DNA of 64,000 bases from CAVVZJ01 sp963752755 (GCA_963752755.1 CAVVZJ010000011.1:124001-188000), one strand, 5' to 3'. Positions 17,412 through 29,668 are shown, counted from the first letter of the stretch. Numbers and translations: made by a program. The notes: a model not told the origin generated them from the sequence alone.

Positions 17412-17854
17412 TCAGGAGGCCGGGCCTTGCTCGGCGACGCGGGCGACCATGTTCTTGAGGCGGCGGAGGACGGCGTGAAGGCCGCCGACGCGCTGCATGC
17501 CGAGGATTTCCTGCAAGCCGGCCTGCTCGATCAGATCCTGGGGCGTGGCGAGGACCTCGGCGACCGTCTCGCCGTCGAGGCCCTCGACGAGCAAGGCGAC
17601 GAAGCCGCGTACCGTCGGCGCCTCGGCGGGGACGTCGGCGTAGATGGTCACGCGGTCGCCGTCGCAGTTCGACGAAGAGGAAGACCGGCGACTGGCACTC
17701 GGGGACGCGGTGGGCCTCGTCCTTGTGCTGGGCGAGGCGGTCCGGGAGCGGAGGGAGGTCGCGGGCGAGGTCGATTAAGAAGCTCGATCCGCTCGCGACG
17801 CTCGGACTCGCGGAGTTCCTCGACGAGTGTCCTGGCGGACTGGCTGCCGGGCAC
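17412..17854 (-). CDS. sufE: SufE-like sulfur acceptor, frame-broken
   Basis: Three segments in different frames join into one SufE. GTG 17854 (GAGGAGG upstream) begins SARTLVEELRESERRERIEL. The middle reads IDLARDLPPLPDRLAQHKDE and HRVPECQSPVFLFVEL with the sulfur-carrying Cys. The last part, MTIYADVPAEAPTVRGFVAL to AEQGPAS, is in a third frame. SufE normally takes persulfide sulfur from SufS and passes it to SufBCD; here no SufS gene is nearby and a rhodanese gene precedes it. Breaks are near 17775 and 17660. Confidence 0.8.
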
Positions 17855-17880
17855 GATCGGCCTCCTCGCTCGGCTCGGGC

Positions 17881-18736
17881 TCAGGCTCCGCGGGCGATCG
17901 GGGCGCGGACGAGGTTGCCCCACTCGGTCCACGAGCCGTCGTAATTGCGGACCTTCTCGAAGCCGAGCAGGTACGTCAGCACGAACCAGGTGTGGCTCGA
18001 GCGCTCGCCGATCCGGCAGTAGGCGATGACGTCATCGGTCGGCTTGAGGCCGCATTCTTCCTGATAAAGCTGGCGCAGCTCGTCGGGCGACTTGAACGTG
18101 CCGTCCTCGTTCACGGCGCGGCTCCAGGGAACGCTCTGGGCCCCGGGAATGTGGCCGCCGCGGAGGGCGCCTTCCTGGGGGTAGTCCTCCATGTGGAGCT
18201 TCTCGCCGGTGAACTCCTTCGGGCTGCGGACATCGACCAGGGGGCGTCTTCGCCTGGATGTGCTGCGCACGTCGTCGCGGAAGGCGCGGATCTTGGACTC
18301 GTCGATCGCCGCGACCTGGTAATTCGTCGGCGAGTACTCGGGGACGTCCTTGGTCATCGGCCGGCCTTGATCGTTCCAGAGCTTGTAGCCGCCGTTGAGG
18401 ATGCGGCAATCCTTGTGCCCGAAGAGCTTGAAGGCCCAGAAGGCGTAGGTGGCCCACCAGTTCGACTTGTCGCCGTAGAAGACGACGGTGGTGTCGTTGG
18501 CGATGCCGGCCTTCGAGCAAAGCTCGGCGAACCGCCTCGGGGTCGATGTAGTCGCGGACGATCTGGTCCTGCAAGTGCGAGTGCCAGCCGATCTCGACGG
18601 CGCCGGGGATGTGGCCCTGGAAGTAGAGGGCCGGGTCCTCGTCGCTCTCGACGATCCGGACCTTCGGGTCGTTCAGGTGCTCCTGGACCCAGTCGGCGCT
18701 GACGAGCACTTCGGGGTGGGCGTACGGTTCGGGCAT
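17881..18736 (-). CDS. Thiosulfate sulfurtransferase (two-domain rhodanese), frame-broken
   Basis: The N-terminal domain starts MPEPYAHPEVLVSADWVQEH and runs through DEDPALYFQGHIPGAVEIGW. The second frame continues with TTVVFYGDKSNWWATYAFWA and LNGGYKLWNDQGRP. The C-terminal domain gives LVDVRSPKEFTGEKL and the active-site loop VIAYCRIGERSSHTWFVL with the persulfide Cys. It matches the actinobacterial CysA/SseA type. Frame breaks lie near 18535 and around 18245-18275. It sits between sufD and sufE and could feed sulfur into the operon in place of a desulfurase; that role is an inference. Confidence 0.85.
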
Positions 18737-18885
18737 GGTGGCGGGTCCTGGTGCGAGGAAACCGGAAGTATTGACCAGAATGGTCGAGGTCAGGACAGGT
18801 TCCGTTTTGCGGTTGTTCGGGGAAAGGCTCCGTTTGAGGGCGTCGGTCCGACTTCAGTCCGGGCTTACGAACGGGAGTTCCAGTC

Positions 18886-18916
18886 GTAGGCCCGACTGAA
18901 GTGAAGTCGGGCCTAC
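18886..18916. repeat. Perfect 12-bp hairpin between sufD and the rhodanese gene
   Basis: GTAGGCCCGACT (18886-18897) and AGTCGGGCCTAC (18905-18916) pair perfectly around a 7-base loop. A degenerate copy of the same word (GGTCCGACTTCAGTCCGGGC) lies 40 bases upstream. There is no T-run, so it is more likely an intergenic repeat or RNA-stability element than a classical terminator. Confidence 0.65.
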
Positions 18917-18961
18917 CGCCTGGGGAGGCCAGAGCCAGTGTATCGAGCGAGCATTTCCGGC

Positions 18962-20301
18962 TCAGAGCGCCAGCTTGGCGGCGACGGCCTGGCGGAGCGT
19001 CTCCTGGACGGGTTCGAGGGTGATCCGGTCGTAGACGTTGGCGAAGAAGCCTTCGACGATCAGGCGGACGGCCTCGTCGCGGGGGATGCCGCGGGCCTGG
19101 AGGTAGAAGATCATGTCGTCGTCTACCCGACCGGCGGTGGCGCCGTGGGTGCAGCGGACGTCGTTGGCCTCGATCTCCAGGCCAGGGATCGAGTCGGCGC
19201 GGGCGGCCTCGTCGAGGATCAGGTTGTCGTTCTTCTGGTAGGCGTCGGTCCGCTGGGCGTCCTTCTCGACGCGGATCATCCCACGCCAGACGACGCGGGA
19301 GCTGTCCTGAAGGCCGCCCTTGTAGAGCAGATCGCTGGTCGTGTTCGGGGCGATGTGGTCCTGCCGGGTGACGTAGGCGAGGTGCTGCCGGCCGGTGGTG
19401 AACATCACGCCGTTGACCTGCGCCGCGTGCTCCGGGTCCGGTCAGACGCGACCTCCTGGTTGACCTTCGCCAGGCGGGCGCCGAGGCCGCCGACGGTCCA
19501 CTGAAGGCTGGCGTCACGACCGACCATGGCCCGTTCGCGGCTGAAGTGCCAGGTCCGCTCGTCCCAGTTCTGGATGTTGACGAACCGGAGGCTGGCCCCC
19601 TGCCCGATGAGCAATTCGACCGCGCCGACGTGCAAGGCCGCCTTGTCGCCTCGACCGCGGGACGCTGTCTCCTGCACGAGCGTCGCCTCGGCGCCGTCTT
19701 CCAGCACGACGAGCGTGTGGTTCAGATCCACCGCGCCCTCGGCGGAAGGCCCGACGAGATGGAACAGCGGGACCTCGACCTTCACGCCCTTCGGGACGTA
19801 GAGCAGCACGCCGCCTGTCCAGAACGCCCCGTGCAAGGCCGCGAAGACGTCGGCGCCCGTCTCGACGGCCTGGGTCAGCAGGTACTTCTGCAGCAGCTCG
19901 GGATGCTGCTTCGCCGCGGTCGGCAGGTCGGTGAAGACGACCCCGGCCGGGAGAGCGGGCGGCGTCGGCCCGGCGGTTGACGGCGGCATCGACCTGCTCG
20001 ATGCCGGTGCCGTAGAGGTTGTTCAGGTTCTCATACGCTGGTGCGATCGCGGCGCGGGCGGCCTCCGACGGCGTGGCCGAGGTCGGCGGGGCGAAGTTCG
20101 CCAGCTTCAACATCCGGATATCGGTCCGCCGCCATTCCTCGTCGCGGAGGCTCGGCCAGGGCGATGCCAGGAACTGGCCGAACGCCGCGCGGCGGCGATC
20201 GGCGAGCCAGGAGGGCTCGTCCCGGCCCTTCAGGAACCCTCGAAGGCGGCTTCGTTGAAGCCGCCCGTCACGGTCGGGGTCGTCGCGGCTGCGCTACTCA
20301 T
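18962..20301 (-). CDS. sufD: SufD-like Fe-S scaffold protein, frame-broken
   Basis: Starts MSSAAATTPTVTGGFNEAAF at ATG 20301, then SPWPSLRDEEWRRTDIRML in a second frame, GADVFAALHGAFWTGGVLLY in a third, and LAYVTRQDHIAPNTTSDLLY to the end in a fourth. The C-terminal RCTHGATAGRVDDDMIFYL and LIVEGFF match SufB/SufD beta-helix proteins (cf. LRSRGLSEAEA in SufB). Breaks are near 20240, 19985 and 19430. SufD works with SufB and SufC as the cluster-building scaffold; it follows the thioredoxin-like gene and precedes the rhodanese gene. Confidence 0.85.
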
Positions 20302-20387
20302 CGGCGATCGCGATCTCTTGTTCAAGAGGAGAATGCTGATGCGGAGTACCGGGCGGTCTGACGTCGCCGACCGTCCTGCCAATCAGG

Positions 20388-20950
20388 TCAATCCTTGGGC
20401 GGCTTGAGAGCCTCGACGACCTTGGGCACGTCGGTCTCGTTGAGTGAGAGGTAGCCTTTGCTGAAGACGACCTTGCCCTCGCGAACGACCACGGCGGTCA
20501 GGCCGGCCATGTCGTTGATCGACCAGCCGTCGGGGCCGTTCTTGCCGCCCTCGAAGACGGCCAGCGGCGTCTTCTGAAGACGGATCGATCGCTGGGCGAT
20601 CGGCAGGTAAGCCTTCGATTTATCCGGGTTGTCGGTCAGCCAGACGGCGACCACGGCGGCGTCCGGGGCACCGTTCGATCCCCTGCGCGAGTCGCTGGTC
20701 GAGCGTCCGGATGAACCGGGCCATCGGGCGGTCCCAGCGCTCGGCCTGGACGAAAAGGAAGACAGTCGGCTGGCCCTTGCGGTCGGCGACGGCAGTCGAA
20801 TTTCTGGCCCGCCTGATGGCCGGTGGCGGCGAAGGCGGTGAACGGTGTGACCGGGGAGCCGACGTCTGGCCCGGAGCGAAGTTCGTCGGCCCGGCGGACG
20901 CCGGCGGCGGCAGTGTGCCGATCAGAATGTCTGAAGCCAACCTTCGACAT
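20388..20950 (-). CDS. Thioredoxin-like protein within the suf operon, frame-broken
   Basis: ATG 20950 starts MSKVGFRHSD. The readable thioredoxin-like part is spread over two frames: KGQPTVFLFVQAERWDRPMA then MVAVWLTDNPDKSKAYLPIA, TPLAVFEGGKNGPDGWS, and VVREGKVVFSKGYLSLNET. The strand-helix order fits a thioredoxin or peroxiredoxin fold, but no CxxC pair is visible (the motif position reads QAERWDR). It may be a redox-inactive thioredoxin-fold protein. Breaks are near 20650 and in the 5' part. Confidence 0.55.
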
Positions 20951-21042
20951 CGGGAGCGTCTCCGTGTCGCAAGGTCAAGCAATGCGACCGGGGCACGCTT
21001 GGCGTGCCCCGAGGCCGGTCGGGAGGGTCGGGCGATCCCAGA

Positions 21043-22458
<1,416 letters not shown>

Positions 22459-22508
22459 GGTGTTTGTGTCCCTATAAGTGTCATCGATCGAGTCGAATCT
22501 GATCGGTG

Positions 22509-22829
22509 TTAACGCTGTCTTGATTTCTCGCGACGCTCTTCAATCCATCGATCAATGGATTCTTGGCTCTCGCCGGATCGTTTGCCAGAAAGTAGGTTTT
22601 CGACGCTGATATCCTCGTCGAGGTGCGGCCAGTGGACACCGCCTCCTTCACCGATGAGCCTCCAGTGATTGCGTTCTTTCGAAGTGCCGTACAACAGGCG
22701 TGGATACCAGGCGATCGGGACGGAGATGCTCCTTCCGTCGTCGAGTTCCACCGAGAGTCTAGTGTTCCGGTTGGTGAAGGTGACGGATACCACCTGAGGC
22801 GACCGGACCTCATGGGTTGAAGAAGGCAT
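22509..22829 (-). CDS. DUF2442 protein
   Basis: 106 aa. VVSVTFTNRNTRLSVELDDG, ISVPIAWYPRLLYGTSKERN and WPHLDEDISVENLLSG are the classic DUF2442 blocks. Such proteins commonly sit next to DUF4160 and are proposed, but not proven, to form toxin-antitoxin-like pairs. Its start overlaps the end of the DUF4160 gene by 20 bases, so the two are coupled. They lie between sufC and sufB, a place with no obvious Fe-S role. Confidence 0.9.
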   Translation of the reverse strand: MPSSTHEVRSPQVVSVTFTNRNTRLSVELDDGRSISVPIAWYPRLLYGTSKERNHWRLIGEGGGVHWPHLDEDISVENLLSGKRSGESQESIDRWIEERREKSRQR

Positions 22830-23068
22830 CCCACCTGTTCCTTAAAAGTCTGATGTTGTTGATGATCTGTTCGATCTGGTTCAGTTCCTTTTGGCTGAAC
22901 CCCCGATTGGTCGCGAGACTAACGGGATCGAGCCAGTATTTCGCTTCTTTGCCGTTGGCTTCAACGTGAATGTGCCGCGGCTCTCCACCGTCTGCCGAGT
23001 AGAAAAAGAACCGATAGGGGCCGTCGCGAAGTATGGTGGGCACGGCACGGCATTCAGCCTCTAACTCA

Positions 23069-23091
<23 letters not shown>
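22810..23091 (-). CDS. DUF4160 protein
   Basis: VPTILRDGPYRFFFYSADGG, EPRHIHVEANGKEAKYWLDP and FSQKELNQIEQIINNI match DUF4160. Three starts are possible: ATG 23091, ATG 23076 and GTG 23043. The family usually begins right at PTILR, which favours GTG 23043. The first two would overlap the last codons of sufC. It pairs with the following DUF2442 gene. Confidence 0.88.
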
Positions 23092-23903
<812 letters not shown>

Positions 23904-24040
23904 CCTTCGTTCCACCCCGGTTCGAACCAGTCTCTCTTGGGTATGTGAGTCTCGAAGCGTCCCGCGAAAGATGCGGGGGCTGCAAAGATCAAGCCATGGC
24001 GTCTGTGCTGTTGTGAGTCTGCGGTTCCGCTCGGCTCGCG

Positions 24041-24710
24041 TCAGCTGGCGCGGGCCGGCGGCGGATCGACTCCGGGCTTGGCCTCGAAGTCGCAGGAGCG
24101 GTGGCCGTCGAGCCGGCACTGGGAGAGCCGGAGGCCGTGGCCGACGACCTTCTCGAACATCTTGCGCTCGATGGCGCAGACGGCCGGGTCGGTCTCGGCC
24201 AGCTCGAAGTACGGGCAGGAGTGCTGGCGGAGGACCGGCAGCTCGTCACCCGGTCCGGCGGACGACCTCGGCCTCGATCCCGCGATCGTGCAGGATCGAG
24301 CCCAGCTCGACCAGCCGGCCTTGCCAGCCGTCGCCGGAGAGCTGCGAGCGATAAAGCTCGGCCAGACGGTCGGTGATCCGGCCGAAGAGCATGCGGCGGA
24401 GCTTGCGGTCCTCAATGGTCCGCATCATCTCCTCCCAGAGCACCACGGCCAGGTCGGCATAGTTCTGACCCAGACGGCGGTGGGCCTCGTCGCTGGCGCG
24501 GTAGGTGTGACGCGGGCGGCCGCGACCACCATGCTCGGCCTGTCGCTCGACCATCCCGCAGCCGACCAACCGCGTCAAGCGAACCCGCACCGCTGTCGGT
24601 GTCACACCCATGGCCTCGGCCATCTCGGCGACGGTCAACGGCCCGCGGCGCCGGATCAGGTCCAGCAGAGGGCGATCGGACGAATCGGGCGGTTCGGCGG
24701 TCTTCGGCAT
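24041..24710 (-). CDS. sufR: SufR-type Fe-S transcriptional repressor, frame-broken
   Basis: ATG 24710 begins MPKTAEPPDSSDRPLLDL, followed by a DeoR/ArsR-like winged helix (LTVAEMAEAMGVTPTAVRV, LTRLVGCGMVERQAEHG). After a frame change near 24255 the C-terminal domain supplies four Cys: LPVLRQHSCPYFELAE, PAVCAIERKMFEKVV, GLRLSQCRLDGHRSCDFE. A Cys-rich C-terminus like this binds the [4Fe-4S] cluster in SufR proteins, which repress suf genes when clusters are plentiful. It is the first gene of the operon. The operator-like palindrome at 24783-24806 lies just upstream. Confidence 0.85.
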
Positions 24711-24782
24711 ACGGCAGGGCGCTCCTTCGGGTCTGGGGTATTCTAGAAACCTCTTCCCTTGGCTTCCAGACCTTTTCGGCAA

Positions 24783-24806
24783 TTTTCGCAAGATCAATTG
24801 CGAAAA
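24783..24806. promoter_or_regulatory. Perfect palindrome, predicted SufR operator
   Basis: TTTTCGCAA (24783-24791), six bases, TTGCGAAAA (24798-24806). The nine-base arms are exact. It sits between the divergent sufR and ABC exporter genes, 73 bases upstream of the sufR start. Known cyanobacterial SufR sites also have short arms split by six bases (CAAC-N6-GTTG), so the spacing fits. The AT-rich block stands out in GC-rich DNA. Confidence 0.6.
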
Positions 24807-24921
24807 AACCGGCGAGTCTCAGGATGGCGCGTGTCCAATATTTGCGACAGGAGGGCGAACGCCCTTCTGAATCGGGTAAGGGTCCTCGGCCGGCGTCGGC
24901 CGGGGTCGCGACCGCGACCGG

Positions 24922-25859
24922 ATGGGGATCCCTTGGATGGATGCAATCGTTCTCAGCGACGTCACGAAGACGTTCGGTTCGCACGTCGCCGTGGATGCCC
25001 TGTCGTTGCGGGTGCCGGTCGGCTCGCTCTACGGCTTCATCGGGCCGAACGGGTCGGGCAAGACGACGACCTTGCGGATGATTATGCACATCCTCTTGCC
25101 GGACAGCGGCTCGATCGAGGTCCTGGGCGAGAGCGACACCCGCGCGGCTCACGACACGGTGGGCTACTTGCCCGAGGAGCGCGGGCCTCTACAAGAAGAT
25201 GACCGTGCGGCGGCTTGCTCCGCTACTACGGCCAGCTCAAGGGGGCCAGGCAGACCGGACCTGGATGCGGCGATCGTCGATTGGCTCGAACGGCTAGAGC
25301 TGATCGACTGGATCGATCGAAAAATCGACAATCTTTCCAAGGGGATGGCCCAGAAGGTCCAATTCATCGCGGCGGTCGTCGCGAGGCCGCAACTGGTCAT
25401 CCTCGACGAGCCGTTCTCGGGGCTCGACCCGGTCAATTCCGAGGTGCTCAAGGACGCGGTACTCACGTTGAAGCGGTCGGGCACGACGGTCGTCTTCTCG
25501 ACGCACGACATGGGCGTCGCCGAGGCGATGTGCGACCGGATCTTCATGATCCACAAGGGGAAGAAGGTGCTCGACGGCACCCTCGACGAGATCCAGGCGG
25601 CTTATGGCGAGGACGTCATCCGGGTCCGCGTGGACGGCGGGAGCAGCGTCCTGCGCACGATTGACGGGGTCGAGTGGATCAAGGACCTGGGCAACTACCA
25701 GGAAGTCCGCTGGCGGCGCGACCCGCAGGTAGTTGCTGCAGGCCCTGCGTCGAGCGGACGCCGGTGCAGCGGTTCGAGGTCGCCCGGCCGTCCCTGCACG
25801 ACATCTTCGTGCGGATCGCGGCCCCGGAGCGGGAGGTGAGCATCCATGCGATGGCGTAA
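24922..25859 (+). CDS. ABC transporter ATP-binding protein (NatA type), frame-broken
   Basis: ATG 24922 or 24937 (MDAIVLSDVTKTFG). Walker A is IGPNGSGKTTTLRMI, the signature is NLSKGMAQKVQFIAAVV and Walker B LVILDEPFSGLDPVN. Between 25185 and 25260 the frame moves twice (the third frame reads MTVRRLLRYYGQLKGARQ), and again near 25730, after which RFEVARPSLHDIFVRIAAPE completes a NatA-type C-terminus ending at 25859. It forms an exporter with the permease that overlaps its end by 14 bases. Confidence 0.85.
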
Positions 25860-27191
25860 GATGGGCGTCGTGGCCTCGACCGAGTTCAACAACGCCGTGA
25901 GGACCAAGGCGTTCCTCGTCAGTCTGTTGATGCTCCCCTTGATCTACGGCGCGGCGTTCTTGATCCAGATCTATGCCAACAAGGCCGACACGCGGACGCG
26001 ACGGTTTCGCGGTTGTCGATCAGACGGGCGAGCTTTACGGGCCGATCGAGCAGCGGGCGAAGGACCGCAATGAGTCGCCGGAGGTGGTCAAGGACGGCGA
26101 GCCGGTTGGCGCCCGGTTCGAGCCGACGGACGCGACCGACCCGAAGCGGCCGACGCCGGAAGTCCTGCTGGCCCTGTCGGAGCGGGTCCGCAAGGGGGAA
26201 CTCTTCGCGTTCCTCGTGATCCCGAAGGACGTGCTTGAGGCGCCGGACGGCAAGCCGGCCACGATCCGGTATTACTCGAACTCGCCGACCGACCGCGACC
26301 TCCGCAACTGGCTCCAGTTCGTCCTGAGCGACGAGGTGCGAGCCCGACGGTTCCAGAAGGCGGGGATCGACACGGGGATGGTCGCGAAGCTGAGCCAGCC
26401 CGTGACCACCGAAGACCTCGGCCTTCTCTCGCGGAGCCAGCCCGCGGCCGGCGAGGCGGGGACCGCGGCGAAGCCGGCGGCCATCGAGGAGGCGCAGAAG
26501 GTCGATCCGGTGAGGACGTTCGGGCCGCCGATCGCGTTGATGTTTGTCATGTTCATTGTCATCATGACGACCACGCCCCAGCTCATGCAGACCGTGCTCG
26601 AAGAGAAGATGAGCAAGATCAGCGAGGTTCTGCTGGGCTCGATCACGCCGTTCGAGCTGATGATGGGCAAGCTCCTGGGCAACGTGGGCGTGGCCCTGCT
26701 GCTGGCGGGGCTCTACGTCGGCGCCGCCTACGGCGCGGCGGCGCACTACGGGTATGGCGACATCATGCCGCCTTCTCTGCTGGCAGCGGCGGTGCTGTTC
26801 ATCGTGCTAGGCGTGACGCTCTTCGGCTCGTTGTTCATGGCCGTCGGCTCGGCGTGTAACGAACTGAAGGACGCGCAGTCCTTGATGTTCCCCGTGATGA
26901 TGTTGGCCCTCCTGCCGACGTTCTTCTGGTCGGTTGTCCTGACCAAGCCGTCGAGCCCGATCGCCGTCGGGGTCTCACTCTTCCCGCCGGCAACGCCCTT
27001 CCTCATGCTGATGCGGATGGCGCTCCAGCCGTCGCCGCCGGCCTGGCAGGTCTTGCTCTCGATCGTCCTGACGACCGCGACGGCGGTCGTCTGCATCTGG
27101 GCGGCGGGCAAGATCTTCCGCGTCGGCCTCTTGATGCAGGGCAAGGCCCCGACGTTCGCCACGCTGGCCCGCTGGGTGCTTGGCCCGCTGA
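25846..27191 (+). CDS. ABC-2 type permease (NatB type), frame-broken
   Basis: ATG 25846 has GGGAGG nine bases upstream. The first helix is AFLVSLLMLPLIYGAAFLIQ. The frame shifts near 26000, then FAVVDQTGELYGPIEQR begins the large extracellular domain. The membrane half contains IALMFVMFIVIMTTTPQLMQ, LGNVGVALLLAGLYVGAAYG, LLAAAVLFIVLGVTLFGSLF and VLLSIVLTTATAVVCIWAAG. GKAPTFATLARWVLG resembles the normal NatB C-terminus, so I end the gene at the out-of-frame TGA at 27189-27191. The open frame itself runs on to 27406, over the next gene. The substrate is unknown. Confidence 0.8.
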
Positions 27192-27290
27192 GACGATCGG
27201 GCTTTCCCGTAGTCAGGGCGGCCCCGACTGAACTTACACTGGACAGGGAAGAACACGCTCCCGACCCGAACCCCGGGGCCGAACCCAGCG

Positions 27291-27918
27291 ATGCCGACCA
27301 CCGAGGCCGAGAAACTCCTGATCCAGCAGGTCCGCGCCGGCGACGAACCAGCCTGGCATCAGCTCATCGAACGCTACGAGGGCCGCTTGCTCGCCTTCGT
27401 CGATAGCCGCCTGCACGACCGCGCTGCCAGCGAGGACACGGTTCAGGAAACCTTCATCGGCTTCCTCACGAGCTTGCCCCACTACGACGAGGACCGCGAC
27501 CTCGAAGCCTACCTCTTCTCGATCGCCGCCCACAAGCTGACCGACCACCTCCGCAAGCAAGGCCGCCGGCCGATCGACCAGTTTGGCTCCGATGACCAGG
27601 GACGCCCCCTCGAAGAGGTCCCCGGCCCGATCCGGGCCGCCTCCAGCATCGCCCGCAGCGACGAGCGCCGGCAGGCCGAGGAGCAACTCCTTGCCGACTC
27701 GCTCGGCCGCCTCGTCGGCGAGTGGCTCGATCGCGGCGACTTCACCCGCCTACGTTGCCTGGAGCTCCTGATCGTCAAGGGCTGGGCCAACAAGGACGTC
27801 GCCCAAGTACCTCGGCCTGACCGAGCAGGCGGTTGCCAGCTACAAGTTCCAGACCGTCAGCCGCCTCAAGGACATGGCCCGCCGCGCCGGGATGAACGTC
27901 GAGGAACACCTGAGCTAG
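27291..27918 (+). CDS. ECF-like RNA polymerase sigma factor, frame-broken
   Basis: Region 2: IQQVRAGDEPAWHQLIERYE, then ASEDTVQETFIGFLTSLPHY and DLEAYLFSIAAHKLTDHLRK. Region 4 starts LRCLELLIVKGWANKDVAQ; after a one-base slip near 27810 it continues YLGLTEQAVASYKFQTVSRL, giving the -35-binding helix-turn-helix, and stops at 27918. It is about 208 aa, with a linker of ~50 residues between the two regions. It probably forms a pair with the next gene. Confidence 0.85.
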
Positions 27919-27940
27919 TCGAGCCCGCGGGGAGTCCGAC

Positions 27941-28355
27941 ATGCCCGAGCCCATCGACGACGTCGAGCTGCGTCAGTATCTCGCCGAGAGCCTACCCGGC
28001 GACCGGATGGCCCGCGTGGAGAAGGCCTTGCGCGACTCCTCGGAGCTTCGCGAGCGGCTGGAAGCACGTACGCCAGGATCGCCCTGACGCCACCCTCCAC
28101 ACCCTCGGCGCCATCTGGCGACGCAACCGTCTCACCTGCCTCAGCCGCGAGCAGCTCGGAAGCTATCTGCTCGACGTGCTCGACCCTGAGCAATCTGAGT
28201 ACGTCACGTTTCACCTCGAAGTGATCGAGTGTCCCTTCTGCCTCGCCAACCTCGCCGACCTGAAGGGCAAGGCCGACGCCCTCGGACAGGTCCATCGAGA
28301 CCCGCCGTCACGGATCTTCCACTCCAGCCGCCATTTACTCTCCGGCGAGGAGTAA
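27941..28355 (+). CDS. Putative anti-sigma factor, frame-broken
   Basis: MPEPIDDVELRQYLAESLPG and MARVEKALRDSSELRERLE, then after a frame change near 28068 RPDATLHTLGAIWRRNRLTC, LGSYLLDVLDPEQSEYVTF and HLEVIECPFCLANLADLKG. The His plus Cys-x-x-Cys (HLEVIECPFC) resembles the zinc site of ZAS-type anti-sigma factors. There is no membrane helix, so it would be cytosolic. The role is inferred from position 22 bases after the sigma gene and from that motif. Confidence 0.6.
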
Positions 28356-28365
28356 CCCTTCCTCA

Positions 28366-28420
28366 GGCGCGGACCGCAGGCCGTCTTTGACGAGATCGAA
28401 GACGGCCTGCGGTCCGCGCC
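28366..28420. terminator. Perfect 22-bp hairpin after the sigma/anti-sigma pair
   Basis: GGCGCGGACCGCAGGCCGTC plus TT (28366-28387) pairs base for base with 28399-28420 around an 11-base loop. It begins 10 bases after the stop codon. There is no U-run, so it may act as a bidirectional hairpin or transcript-end barrier rather than a classical intrinsic terminator. Confidence 0.7.
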
Positions 28421-28543
28421 CGATCGAGCAGGCTCTCTGGTTCTGGTCATCAGCCGCGCTCCGTCGTCGTGGCCTCATCTCCACGCCAAGGAGTGGGTCG
28501 GTTCCCCTGACCAACGAGATACCCGGTGCAGCGGCGGAATCTA

Positions 28544-28826
28544 TGTGCTATAATTAGCCTTGGTTCCCTCGCAATCTGGTTGTCCACCGTTCACCAGATC
28601 CTGGCGAGGCGTCGCGACACCGCGGCGTGTCCCGGACGCCGAACGAACTTCAAAATGGGTAAAATAGCTCTGCTAACTTTCGGAATTCCAAGGACTTGTG
28701 ATCAGCATTATGATGCTGTAAAATGTGTTCCTTCCGCGTCCTCATGCCGTTTCTCAGGCGTCCTGGGCGCAGTCGTCTGGGCGTCCTCAAACCGTCCTGA
28801 GCCTCTATTGGCAGTTAAACAAAGCG
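28544..28826 (+). repeat. Dispersed element R3, candidate structured small RNA
   Basis: TGTGCTATAATTA (TATAAT 28549-28554), core GCCGAACGAACTTCAAAAT at 28638-28656 (83 bases later). Nested hairpin: GGCGTC (28608) / GACGCC (28635) outside, GACAC (28616) / GTGTC (28627) inside a six-base loop. A further stem ATCTGG (28574) / CCAGAT (28594) lies upstream. Six units at 28736-28802: five of 11 bases and one of 12. Tail TTAAACAAAGCG. It lies between convergent genes and is the clearest copy for folding. Confidence 0.88.
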
Positions 28827-28937
28827 TTCCTTGCCCTTCAGCCGGGTCCGCCTCAGGCGGGTTTGCAACGTCTGGTCTGGGGTGGCCGATCCTCGACCCA
28901 GAGAGGTTCCTGGCAAGGACGTCCGAGACCCTCCCGA

Positions 28938-29537
28938 TCAGGCCACAGCCGCCGACAGCCGCGCCTTCTGATAGTGCCGCGTGATCAGATCGTTCTGGAG
29001 CCAGAGCAGCTTGTTGAACGCGCGGACGGTCCGCACCTCGTCCTCGCGATCGAGGCTCAGGCCGAGGATCGTCGCCGTCAGGGCATCAGCGACGAAGCCC
29101 ATCAACGCGTTCATCTGGACCAGCGGTACGTCCAGTTCCTTGGAGCCGCCCTTGGGAGTGTGCATCTTGCCCACCATGTCGAGGTAGGCAACCATCTTGC
29201 CGTCGTACGGCCTCGTCACAAGCGCCGCCAGGTAGCGGCCGAGATGCTGCTTGCGGAACTGGATGACCTCGTCGTCCTGCGACAGGCTCTCGAGGTTCGA
29301 GGCCAGCGGCCCTTCGTAGCCGAACTGCCGCGGCACGAAGTGCCGCCAGGTGGCGTCGTAGTCGTCCAGCTTGCTATAGACGGCGTCCACCAGGAACGGC
29401 ACCAGTGGCGCCAGCTTCGGAGCCGCCGCATGAATCGCGGCCACGTCGTCCGCACCGAACCCCATGAACTCGGCCAGGTAGCCGAATCGGTAGCCGAGAT
29501 CCGACTCCAGCCGCTCTTCGTCGATGTGCTTGATCAT
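28938..29537 (-). CDS. Protoglobin-family heme protein
   Basis: 199 aa, a single domain of the size of protoglobin and without a kinase or methyl-acceptor output. It has DLGYRFGYLAEFMGFGADDV, LVPFLVDAVYSKLDDYDATW, the proximal-His helix IQFRKQHLGRYLAALVTRPY, and KMVAYLDMVGKMHTPKGGSK, all characteristic of the family. Such proteins bind O2, NO or CO. It is divergent from an Rrf2 regulator, 179 bases away, so both probably respond to NO or redox stress. Confidence 0.88.
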   Translation of the reverse strand: MIKHIDEERLESDLGYRFGYLAEFMGFGADDVAAIHAAAPKLAPLVPFLVDAVYSKLDDYDATWRHFVPRQFGYEGPLASNLESLSQDDEVIQFRKQHLGRYLAALVTRPYDGKMVAYLDMVGKMHTPKGGSKELDVPLVQMNALMGFVADALTATILGLSLDREDEVRTVRAFNKLLWLQNDLITRHYQKARLSAAVA

Positions 29538-29668
29538 CCGAGGGTTTCCTCACCCCATGTCGTGGGCCTAGGCCGTGCGAGCGCACCGCGCGGCTTGACG
29601 AAGGAAGTTCCAACGGGGACAATTGGATCAACTTGTCCTCTCTGTCGATCAGGATACCTCAGCTAAAT

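Noticed and set aside
27192..27406. Extension of the permease to base 27406
   Set aside because: The extra codons run over the sigma-factor start and read as an out-of-frame tail (TSLASAHRTLRGPLARLRR).
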